The notes beneath the pieces are model-generated. The model saw only the letters and a program-made list of their open reading frames with translations. It made no database searches and was not told where the DNA came from. From Polytrichum commune (Eukaryota; Streptophyta; Polytrichopsida; Polytrichales; Polytrichaceae): a stretch of 64,000 bases of DNA. Positions 55,766 to 64,000 of this stretch are shown piece by piece (position 1 is the first letter of the stretch; each line of letters begins with the position of its first letter). Location: the NCBI GenBank assembly GCA_950295325.1, contig OX485803.1, forward strand, positions 62,699,554 through 62,763,553, read 5' to 3'. A program made the position numbers and the translations under genes.

Positions 55766-56525
55766 TCAATCTACACTATGACCTATTTTGAAGAAGGGAG
55801 GGCAGTAGTTTGAATTGGGTTGATTTTTACCTATGGAGAAATCAGAGATTGAATTGCAAAGGGAGTTGGGATCACCTATGATGTAGTCAACTACACTAGC
55901 TCCACTCATACTAGAGAAACAAGTGGAATTTTGACATTGCGAATCTACCCCATTAAGAATTATAGAGTTGGACATGGACAAGTTTTTTAATAAAAATCGA
56001 CAGAATGCATTGTAATGGCCAAAATTGTTGGACTCTTTCAACTAGTGGGGTCTAGGACTCTAGGGACCTCTAGAAGGTTGATGCCATTGTCGTCAACATG
56101 GAGGTCTTGTCCTTGGTGAGAACTAGTTTGAGCATTAAATTCACCTACTAGAAATACCTCCCTCAAGGTTGATGATAAACAAACTTGGTGAAAAGAAGAG
56201 TGTAAGGGGTTGTATTTGTAGATTTGTAGCTTTTGGTGCAAGAGGGTGGAAAGTAACATAAAGTTATATATATATATATCCATAGAGAGACCTATATCCT
56301 TGTGGATCCTAATCCATATATGTGTGTTCGCGTAAGAATAAGGGAGATGTGAGACCCATGTGTAGATAGACATACTAATAAATACAACAATAGCCCCATG
56401 TCCTTGAGTAGTGGTGCTTGATTGTATTTTCCAGATCCATATTGTGCAGTGGAAAAATGACTACAACCAAGAATTTCTGCTATACCTATTCCATCTTTCT
56501 CCCAAGTTTCTATATTATATACCAT
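55766..56525 (-). pseudogene. LINE AP-endonuclease domain, decayed
   Basis: Minus-strand remnant of an APE-type LINE ORF2 N-terminus, spread over three frames. Recognisable pieces: THGSHISLILTRTHI, then VFLVGEFNAQTSSHQ (the GDFNA motif with Asp changed to Glu), SGASVVDYIIGDP (the S/T-VDY motif) and NQPNSNYCPPFF (the SDHCPL motif, His-containing core changed). Several frameshifts and stops exclude function. No reverse transcriptase follows within the window on the minus strand. It may belong to the same or a different LINE family as 4150-5366. Confidence 0.65.
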
Positions 56526-57633
56526 AAATGGTGTAGGTTTTAGGAGTTGCCAGCATAGACGCCACCTTCATTCGGAGGATAGTACCTAGTCTATGAATTT
56601 ACATGCTCATGCATCTGATATCCTTTCTTGTATTTTGGTCTAGATGTTTTTTTGTTTGAAATTCTGGTCACACTCCTGGTTGCATGCTAAAGATTGTATC
56701 TTCTTAACCATGTCTGCTCTACATGGTTCGACTGAAATTAATTCATCTTGTTGTACAGGTTTAGTTGCAGTCACCTTTGATCGCTTGTGCCACCAGGTTG
56801 CATAGTGCTACTCTCTTGCCATTCCTTCCTTTATAATGGCTAGCGCTGAGCCCATGAAGACTAAATATGTGCGAAGATGTGACCCTAACCCACTCGCAAT
56901 TGTTATTGCGCCTTCATCTTACAATTACTTGTCTGAGAGCGATGACGATCTGCCGTGCTCTCCTACGAAAGTGGGGTACACCCACACCTCCCACATGCAT
57001 ACCAACAAACATGAGAGGATATCTCATCCTCATGCTTGCAATATTCATGGGCCTGAAATTGTTAGCGAGATTCGCACTCCAGCGGAGGCGTAACCTGAGC
57101 CATCAACCCATCCCTATCCCCCTCCGCTTGATGTTGTCTCTCAAGGAGTCATTTGTTATCAGATTCCCAGTGTGATTGTGAGGTTAACGTTGACTGCAAG
57201 GAGCTTGATGAATAGTGTCATCCACCAACATCCTACAATCATCGTATTAGTTAGTATAATAGTTACTAGAAAGCATTGAGCTAGGGTTTGAGGATGATAC
57301 ATACTATCCGAGACAAATGTTACTCAGTCTTTGTAGTAACACGAGACTGAGAGAGAGTCTTAAGGGACTATGTATCGGCGTAAGAGAGAAAGTCTTAAGG
57401 GACTACATTAGACTGAAGCTCTGATGATACTTGTATGAAGTGTTTTGCATTGATTCATAAAATGGTTTATCTACATTTCTCTTCAACTATATTTTCATTC
57501 TTCATTAGGTTATGGGCCTTTTTCAACGCCTCCGGATCTGGAAAATCCACAATCTCTATTGTCTCCTGTTTTAATTTGTAACTGGTGGTCGGTTCCTTCT
57601 TAGTTTCTTGGTTCTTGGTTTCTTGTTTCTACC
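56526..57633. other. Spacer and possible copia LTR
   Basis: An 85-codon frame at 56836-57093 (MASAEPMKTKYVRRCDPNPL, SESDDDLPCSP) looks protein-like but is unrecognised. From about 57175 to 57520 the sequence has the character of an LTR/leader, with a repeated GTCTTAAGGGACTA motif (57358 and 57391), followed by a weak candidate primer-binding site AGGTTATGGGCC near 57508. The LTR call is tentative because the 3' LTR would lie outside the window. Confidence 0.35.
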
Positions 57634-58944
57634 ATGGAGTCTTCGGATAAGGCTTACGTGAAGACCTTCGATGGCGATAAGTTTTCTGTGTGGAAATTCC
57701 ACATGGATATTGTATTTGATGCCAAGAAGTGTCTTCATCTTGTTCAAGGTGCTGAACTTCGTCCTAAATTTTCCTCTCAACTGCTTGATCCTAATTAGAT
57801 AACGTCAACAATCCTGGGATGATCGCAATGCTTATCCTTGCATGTTAATTAGTGCAGGGGTATCTCAAAATATCCTTAGCAAGGTCACTACCTGTACTAC
57901 AGCTGCTCAAATGTGGTCGAAACTTTGTTCCTTCCATTTACAATGCATTGCTGAAAATGTCTTCACTCTCCAGGGCTGTTTTTCCGATTGTAAGATGATC
58001 AAGACTGATGATATCCCCACACACATTCAGCACATTACTGAGGTGGCCTTATTGCTTCAGGATTCTAGGTCACGCTCCTCCCCTGTCGATGATTCTCTCG
58101 AAAATTATTTGTAGCCTTCTCCCAGCTACAACATTATCATTGCTGCATGAAGCCTTACTCAAAATGCAAGGCCACAACGATGATGCAGTTGACCAAGCGT
58201 TTTTCACCAGATCGCAGCCAGCTACGAATAGCAGACATCTTACCAGAAAAGAACAACATCAAAAAAGTTGTTGAGTACATCAGTGATCTTAAGGCGAGGA
58301 CCAAGTGCTATAACTGCGGGGATATTGGTCACTGGAGTGCTGATTGCAAACGACCAAAGAAGCGTCCTCATGGCAAGACCAATGACCAAGATCGATCATG
58401 GCCTCAACGAGGCTAATTTGGTTGAGAGCCTTCATCTTGACCCTCAATCTGATGAAGCTCAGTTTGATGATGATTATGCGTGTATGGCTTTTTCCGGTTA
58501 CATCTAGCTATGCTCTCTACTTGCAGGCTACTTCTGATGTATGGTTTGCAGATTCTGGGGCATCTGATCATGTGACCGATCACCTTGAAAGGTTTGATAC
58601 TGATTCTTTTACAGCGCTTCCTGAAGGCACTCGTGCTGTTCATGTTGCCGACGATACTAAGCTCTGAGCTCTTGCCAAGGGAAACATCAAGATAACCTGT
58701 ACTGTCAACAATGTTGATCTTCCCGGGACAATTTCTAATGCCTTGTACGTGCCTCAACTCAAGCGTAACCTCGTCTCTGTTGGTGTCGCATCTGAGCATG
58801 AAATTTCTTTTATCTCTCTCCCAGGTGCTTGTTCTATCCACACCTCTTCTGGGAAATCGGTTACTGAAGGTGTAAGGCGTAACAACCTTTACCAATTGTC
58901 TATCAAGGTTCTTCCACCTCGTTCTTCTTCTGCTTTCCTTCTTA
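57634..58944 (+). pseudogene. Ty1/copia gag-protease remnant
   Basis: 5' part of a decayed copia polyprotein in several frames. In order: gag start MESSDKAYVKTFDGDKFSVW, UBN2-like gag segment (AAQMWSKLCSFHL, then HIQHITEVALLLQD), CCHC zinc knuckle CYNCGDIGHWSADCKRP (C-x2-C-x4-H-x4-C, near 58306), aspartic protease DVWFADSGASDHVTDHLERF, and a gag_pre-integrase-like LYVPQLKRNLVSVGVASEHE. Stops occur at 57796 and 58665 and frameshifts in between. It ends abruptly at a Harbinger-like insertion at 58945; copia sequence resumes at 63009. Confidence 0.85.
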
Positions 58945-59163
58945 GAGCGTCCCCACCAGCGGAGGTATAAAGCGGTTGAACGGCACTCCTGGAATTACGG
59001 TGCCCGGGACGCCAAGTTGCAACGTCCACCAGTCGACGCTAACGCCATAAAGGGTGCCGGGTCGGGCATTTGGGAGGAGTTCTTCGGGTATATTGGCCTC
59101 GGGTACCGTGCTCGCCCCGCCAACGCCATCCGGCAGTTTACCTTTTCTTGGACTTATTCCACC

Positions 59164-60576
59164 ATGTCAGGACGGGGGGGGGGGGGGGGGGATGTACCTG
59201 CAACGGGTGGGAGGACTAGGAAGGGCAGGAACTTCTGCCCGGAGGAGGAAGAACAGTGCTGCCGAAGTTTTATGCATACTTCGACAGACTCCAGGAGAGG
59301 GATAGGGCAGAAGAATGCACATTTTTGGATCAATGTAGCAACTCACTATGCTAGGCACAAACCAGAGGGAGGAGCTGATCGTCCTGCTAGGTCTCTAGAG
59401 ACTAAATGGTCCGACATCAAGCAATCTGTCGCCAAGTTTTGTGGTTGCTATCAGTCAGTGAGAGATTTGAATGAGAGTGGGAAAAGTGAGGATGATTTCG
59501 TATTAGATGCTATGACCTTGTACAAGCACAAATGTGGGAAGCCTTTTGTTCTAAAACATTGCTGGTTGTTGTTAAAGACATATCCTAGGTTTGCAGCAAT
59601 ATTTATGGGGAAGCGAAAGAGTCAAGGGTTAGATCCGCCCTCAAGAGAGGGGCTGCCTATTGATCGTCGCGATCTGTTCTCCCCCAATGGCCAGGCCCCC
59701 TCCACCGAATCGCCACCTGCACAGACAAGGCCACAGGGTGCTAAGTCTTCAAAAATGGAGCATGCACATGGTAAGGGTAAGGAGCAAGCTTTGCGTGCTA
59801 ATGCAAAAGCTACAATCGACTTTGCTGCTGCTATATTGAAGAAAGTTGAGCAAATTGCTCAGCAAAATACATTTAGTTTGTTTACACTAGAGGATAAGAA
59901 CATTACCTGTGACCTTGCTAGACAGTGGCTCCATCTCCGCAGGACCCAAGAGCTTGCAAAGCTCAAGGCCCAGGTTGTTGCCGAGCAAGCTGCCGAGGTT
60001 GCTGCCTCCAACGTGCCTCCTCCTCCTCGCGTTGGAATCTGCTCCTCCCCCAACAACACTTCTCCTGCACCTGTACCTCCCCCTGCACCTGCACCTGCAC
60101 CAACACAAACACAACACCAGGGGCTAGGGTTTAGGGATGCACCTGCACCAACACACACAATTCACCAAGGGTTAAGGTTTAGGGATTTGAATGAAGATGA
60201 TGATGCTGATGATTGTGCCGAGCTGGATTGTGAGGATGATTCCTCTGACTTGTTTGGAGACAGGAGGAGGGTAGCTGATCTCAATGCATTTGGGAATGAC
60301 TTCGGTCAATCAGCTTCGGATCGTGAGGAAGATTCGACCATCATCCTCAACTCTCAAACATACGACTTCGAAATTAACCCTCCCCCATCACAACGTCGAC
60401 GCCTCTCTTGTGATCCTCATGATATGCATGCAAATCATGTCCAGTTTTGGACCTCTGGAATTCGAGAAGAATTCGCTAATAGGCATGTTTCCTCTCAACA
60501 AATTCACACACCCTCTGCTCACAATTCGTACACACCTCAACCCTCATGGTTGCAGGGTTTAGGTAGTAGGATTTAG
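59164..60576 (+). CDS. Myb/SANT-like protein of Harbinger element
   Basis: 470-codon single-exon frame from ATG 59164 (context ACCATGT); the frame is open further upstream but that part is element end sequence. Residues about 25-140 form a Myb/SANT-like domain: FCPEEEEQCCRSFMHTS, KNAHFWINVATHY, RSLETKWSDIKQSVAKFCG, then FVLKHCWLLLKTYPRF. This is the arrangement in plant PIF/Harbinger accessory proteins often annotated as NAM-associated or GST T3-like. A Lys-rich region, a helical segment (TQELAKLKAQVVAEQAAEV), Pro-rich stretches and an acidic D/E-rich segment follow. An 18-base G run (59174-59191) encodes Gly repeats near the start and is slip-prone. Function in end binding is inferred from the family. 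Confidence 0.75.
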   Translation: MSGRGGGGGDVPATGGRTRKGRNFCPEEEEQCCRSFMHTSTDSRRGIGQKNAHFWINVATHYARHKPEGGADRPARSLETKWSDIKQSVAKFCGCYQSVRDLNESGKSEDDFVLDAMTLYKHKCGKPFVLKHCWLLLKTYPRFAAIFMGKRKSQGLDPPSREGLPIDRRDLFSPNGQAPSTESPPAQTRPQGAKSSKMEHAHGKGKEQALRANAKATIDFAAAILKKVEQIAQQNTFSLFTLEDKNITCDLARQWLHLRRTQELAKLKAQVVAEQAAEVAASNVPPPPRVGICSSPNNTSPAPVPPPAPAPAPTQTQHQGLGFRDAPAPTHTIHQGLRFRDLNEDDDADDCAELDCEDDSSDLFGDRRRVADLNAFGNDFGQSASDREEDSTIILNSQTYDFEINPPPSQRRRLSCDPHDMHANHVQFWTSGIREEFANRHVSSQQIHTPSAHNSYTPQPSWLQGLGSRI

Positions 60577-60599
60577 GAATGTCAGTAGCTTTTGCACTT

Positions 60600-61520
60600 A
60601 GGACTGTAACTCAATGATTTCAAACACATCATTTGAATTTGTCCACATTGGAGTGTATTCTGTGTTGCTCTACTTATGTGCATTACTCTTTGCCTAATTC
60701 AATCACACAAAGCCCTCTGCCTAAACACAACTAACTCTCAACCTGATGCATTGTAACCTCAACCTGTTACTAATAAACTCTCAACCTGCTTTCAATTTAA
60801 GCCTCAACCTGCAAGGAAATTAACCCCTCAGCCTAAAGCCAAACCCTCAACCTTCAATCACACAAAGCCTCAGACTTAAGCAAACTAACTCTCAACCTGC
60901 AATATAATTAAGCCCTCAGCCTAAACACAATCACTCTCAACCTGATGCAATGTAATTAAGCCCTCGGCCTAAACACAATCACTCACTCTCAACCTGATGC
61001 AATGTAATTAAGCCCTGATGCTATGTAGCTCTCAACCTACTTTCAATTTAAGCCTCAACATGCAAGCAAATTAGTACACATCCTAAAGCAAATGAACAAC
61101 CTTCAACCACACAAAGCCCTCAGCCTAAACTAAACCCACTCTCAACGTGATGCAATGTAATTAAGCCATGCTGCTATGTATCTCTCAACCTGCTTTTAAC
61201 ATAATTACTTACACAATCACTCTAAACCTGATGCAATGTAATTAAGCCTTGATGCTATGTATCTCTCAACATGCTTTCATGTTAAGCCTCAACTTGCAAG
61301 CAAATTAGTACACAGCCTAAAGCAAATGAACAACCTTCAACCACACAAAGCCCTCAGCCTAAACTAGGACCCACTCTCAACCTGATGCAATGTAATTAAG
61401 CCCTGATGCTATGTATCTCTCAACCTGCTTTCAACATAATCACTCACACAATCACTCTCAACCTGATGCAATGTAATTAAGCTGATGCTATGTATCTCTC
61501 AACCTGCTATGTATATCTCA
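60600..61520 (+). repeat. Degenerate satellite-like array
   Basis: About 0.9 kb composed of shuffled units: CTCAACCTGATGCAATGTAA, TTAAGCCCTGATGCTATGTA, TCTCTCAACCTGCTTTCAA, AAGCCTCAACCTGCAAG, and CAACCACACAAAGCCCTCAG. The block with CAACCTGATGCAATGTAATTAAG recurs at least six times between 60930 and 61480 at uneven spacing. It follows directly on the ORF stop, so it would form the 3' UTR of that transcript. Not similar to the minisatellite beside it. Confidence 0.75.
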
Positions 61521-61571
61521 ACCATCCCCACAGAATAAATGAGTCAAGACAAAGAAAAAAAATAAAGATAT

Positions 61572-61945
61572 AAATAGCGGTTTTTGCAAAAAACATAGGT
61601 AGAGGTAAAACGTTTTACATAAATAGCGGTCTTTGCAAAAAACATAGGTAGAGGTAAAACGTTTTACATAAATAGCGGTTTTTGCAAAAAACATAGGTAG
61701 AGTAAAACGTTTTACATAAATAACGGTTTTTGCAAAAAACATAGGTAGAGGTAAAACGTCTTTACATAAATAGCGGTCTTTGCAAAAAACATAGGTAGAG
61801 GTAAAACGTCTTTACATAAATAGCGGTCTTTGCAAAAAACATAGGTAGAGGTAAAACGTCTTTACATAAATAGCGGTCTTTGCAAAAAACATAGGTAGAG
61901 GTAAAACGTCTTTACATAAATAGCGGTCTTTGCAAAAACCCTAGG
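61572..61945 (+). repeat. 50-bp minisatellite, eight copies
   Basis: Units start with AAATAGCGGT at 61572, 61621, 61670, 61718, 61768, 61818, 61868 and 61918 (period 48-50 bp; the last is partial). Each contains GCAAAAAACATAGGTAGAG and a variant of GTAAAACGTTTTAC or GTAAAACGTCTTTAC. The first units hold perfect palindromes GTAAAACGTTTTAC and GTTTTTGCAAAAAC; later units carry CGTCTTTAC. The array ends by running into ACCCTAGGGTTGAAG. Not a CRISPR: spacers are absent and the host is a plant. Confidence 0.92.
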
Positions 61946-63008
61946 GTTGAAGAGGCATACCCTAGGGCTTATATACTACCTTCAGCTTTTGTGTGCAAAA
62001 GAAGTCAAAATATAGATAAAAATAAAAGTAAAAGATAAAAGATAAAGAATTGGTGGACGTTCGATATAGTCATGGACGATTCGAAGCTTTAAGATTATAG
62101 TAATGATTTCTTTTCATTTAATAGTTATATAAAAAATTTTAAAAATAGATTAAAGATAAAAATAAAAAATAAAAGCCATCAAATTATAGAAATAACTTTG
62201 TATAAAAATAAATATATGGATAGAAGATAAAATATAAAGATAAAAGGTAAAGCATTGGTAGCCGTTCGACCCAAACATTACTCCGGATGACCCTAATTTC
62301 CATTTAATTGATTCCGAAGTAGTGTAGACCATTTCATCAAAGATGATTTTAAACCCTTAACCTATAGGGGGTGGAGTTTTGTTTTAATGTTGGAGGTCTA
62401 CAATCATGATATCTCTATCTTTAAGATAAGCGAAATTGATCTAAGATGATTAGTAAATTCAAATCTTACACACACCCATTTAATTATGAACCCATATCCA
62501 GATGGTTTAGGTAGGACAACCCTAAACATTAGACCATGTTGCAGTGGTCCATATATTAATTAGATACAAGAAAAATGCCCAAATTAACGAATGTAGTGAT
62601 ATTAGTGTTACAATGTTGTTTTATTTCATTGCCTCGCGGGGAAACCCTAAACCCATATCAATATGGTTTATGTAGGAAGATCCAAACAATAGACCATGTT
62701 GTTGTGGTCCATATATCAAGTTGAGAGAAGGGGAAGTCTCAAATTAACGAGGTATTTTAGTATCCGGGCGGAGAACCGAAAGGGATCGGGCAAGGCATCG
62801 GGCACGGAATCGGTATCCGGGCAAGGCATCGGGCAAGGCTAATGGATTCGGGCAAGGGGGTAATCCCGGGCGGGGGCCGGCCTCGAAGAAGGTCATGTAC
62901 CCGAGCTAGTGGGCTCCAAAAATATGTCGGGTAAACCCACACTATGCCCGGGGTGCCACCGGTGCAATTATGCCCGGGGCGGTGCCCGGTCTAGTGGGGA
63001 TGCTCTTA

Positions 63009-63880
63009 CCTCCACCTCTCAACCTCCCTGTACTATTCCTCTTCCCTCAACTACTCCTCATTTCTCAATGCCCCCTTACCCGAATGTTATTCACGCTACT
63101 TCCTCTAGCAGCATTCCCTCTTCCCCTACATCCCATCCGTTCACTCCTACTCCTGTGATTTCTCTAGTGGGAGAACTTTATCCCATACAACACAACTGTC
63201 TGACTGCAGTGGACATCCCTCTACACCTCCACTGGTTATTCCAGCACAATCAGTGGGAGCATTACTACCTCAAATGGTGTCTCCACTAGAAGCAGTGGGA
63301 GTCTTTATACCGTCTATTCCATAAGTTTCATCCATTCCTGCTCCTCTACTGCACACTACTACTTCCTTGGTTTCTATACCGACATAGGCTTTACCCTCAT
63401 CTACCAAGTTTAAATCCTTGGATCAATTATATTTTAAAGCAAAGAATCTATTTGCCTTCAAAACCTCCAGTGTATCTTATGTTTTTATGGTTGCACTTGG
63501 AGAATCCATAGCAGAGCCACAAACCTATAATTAATGTTGCTCTTAAGTCCCTCATGGAAAACAACACTCAGCAACTTGTACCTCTCCATCTTGGTCGAAA
63601 ACCCAATAAAGCCACGACCCCTGCTGATCCTCATCCTCAATTACAAAAATATGTAGGGCCTCATGATTCTTTTGTAGACGTATCTTATCGCATAGCAATT
63701 TGGTGTCTTATGTACGTTATGATGGTCACAAGGTCAGCCTTGGCTTATGTCGTCAGCAAAGTTGTTACATACCAAGAACAATTATAACAATTGTATTGGA
63801 CTATTGTAAAATGGATTTACCGCTATCTCAAAATTGATAAATCAATTCACAATACTCTATTCATGCAATTCAATCATAAT
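63009..63880 (+). pseudogene. Ty1/copia remnant, linker and RNase H region
   Basis: Continuation of the copia element beyond the Harbinger insertion. 63009-63290 is a Pro/Ser/Thr-rich linker (for example SSSSIPSSPTSHPFTPTPV). 63560-63880 encodes the end of the reverse transcriptase and start of RNase H: VDVSYRIAIWCLMYVMMVTR (the SLMY-x5-TRPD motif, with Pro-Asp lost), YVVSKVVTYQEQL, then after a stop WTIVKWIYRYLKIDKSIHN (the VKWILRYLKGT motif). Integrase and most of the reverse transcriptase are missing, so this is a deleted, dead copy. No 3' LTR is visible before the window ends. Confidence 0.75.
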
Positions 63881-64000
63881 ATTTTTAGATGGCAAAGATT
63901 TGAGAGCCTCACATTTTCGATTAAGAACAAAATATGAACCTCACAACTTCGTCCTACATCCAATGATTAAATCCAAAAGCGAAGAAGAAGGCCACCAACT

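Larger units (their letters stand above)
58945..63005 (+). mobile_element. 4-kb Harbinger-like element, no transposase
   Basis: 4,061-bp element inserted in the copia remnant. Ends are GAGCGTCCCCACCAGC on the left and CTAGTGGGGATGCTC on the right, flanked by TTA (58942-58944 and 63006-63008). Subterminal regions are GC-rich with repeated GGTGCCCGG/GGGCAAGGCATCGGGCA motifs (left to about 59130, right 62760-62990). The interior has one long ORF (59164-60576) encoding a Myb/SANT-like protein, a degenerate satellite-like array (60600-61520) and a 50-bp minisatellite (61572-61945), then AT-rich sequence. No DDE transposase is present. TTA duplication and accessory ORF type both indicate PIF/Harbinger. 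Confidence 0.8.

Noticed and set aside
61572-61945. CRISPR-like array
   Set aside because: Regular units of about 50 bp but no unique spacers and a plant nuclear context; it is a minisatellite inside a transposon.

Overview
The window is nuclear DNA from a land plant. Three split genes carry ordinary GT-AG introns and clearly plant products: a secreted laccase, a TOPP-type protein phosphatase 1 catalytic subunit, and a chloroplast-targeted circularly permuted GTPase (DAR GTPase 3 type). Everything between them is AT-rich, transposon-packed intergenic sequence. The mix of transposon families and the moderate introns (0.45-1.6 kb) would fit a seed-free vascular plant such as a lycophyte or fern, but the sequence alone does not prove this.

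Layout. 0-5.6 kb: the 3' part of a CACTA (En/Spm) transposon with an almost complete TNP2 transposase (three exons), ending inside the RNase H domain of a non-LTR retrotransposon. The C-terminal half of that retrotransposon encodes a CCHC finger and a restriction-like endonuclease. 5.6-11.7 kb: no genes; decayed dispersed repeats, one of which has taken two TA-flanked elements and a tRNA-derived SINE. 11.7-19.4 kb: an intact seven-exon laccase gene with transposon copies in five of its six introns. 19.4-37 kb: gene-poor. It holds PIF/Harbinger-like elements with TTA target duplications, a 1.4-kb element with perfect 30-bp inverted termini, a strong hairpin, degenerate ORF remnants and a second SINE with a perfect target duplication. 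37-42 kb: promoter/leader and coding exons of the PP1 gene. 42-47 kb: repeats. 47-51 kb: a PIF/Harbinger element with a broken transposase and an intact convergent Myb/SANT partner gene. 52-54 kb: the DAR GTPase gene behind a duplicated leader. 55.7-56.5 kb: an APE-type LINE remnant. 57.6-63.9 kb: a decayed Ty1/copia element split by a 4-kb Harbinger-like element that carries only a Myb/SANT-like ORF and tandem repeats.

The three host genes have unrelated jobs (cell-wall phenol oxidation, Ser/Thr dephosphorylation, plastid ribosome assembly) and show no sign of co-regulation. The more novel material is in the mobile DNA. The main points are a restriction-like-endonuclease LINE that seems to share its 3' recognition tail with a SINE, several insertions that can be ordered by comparing filled and empty sites, and Harbinger-derived elements that keep the DNA-binding partner gene but not a working transposase. 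Exon boundaries were placed by eye from splice sites and reading phase, and repeat relationships by eye alignment; no database search was possible.
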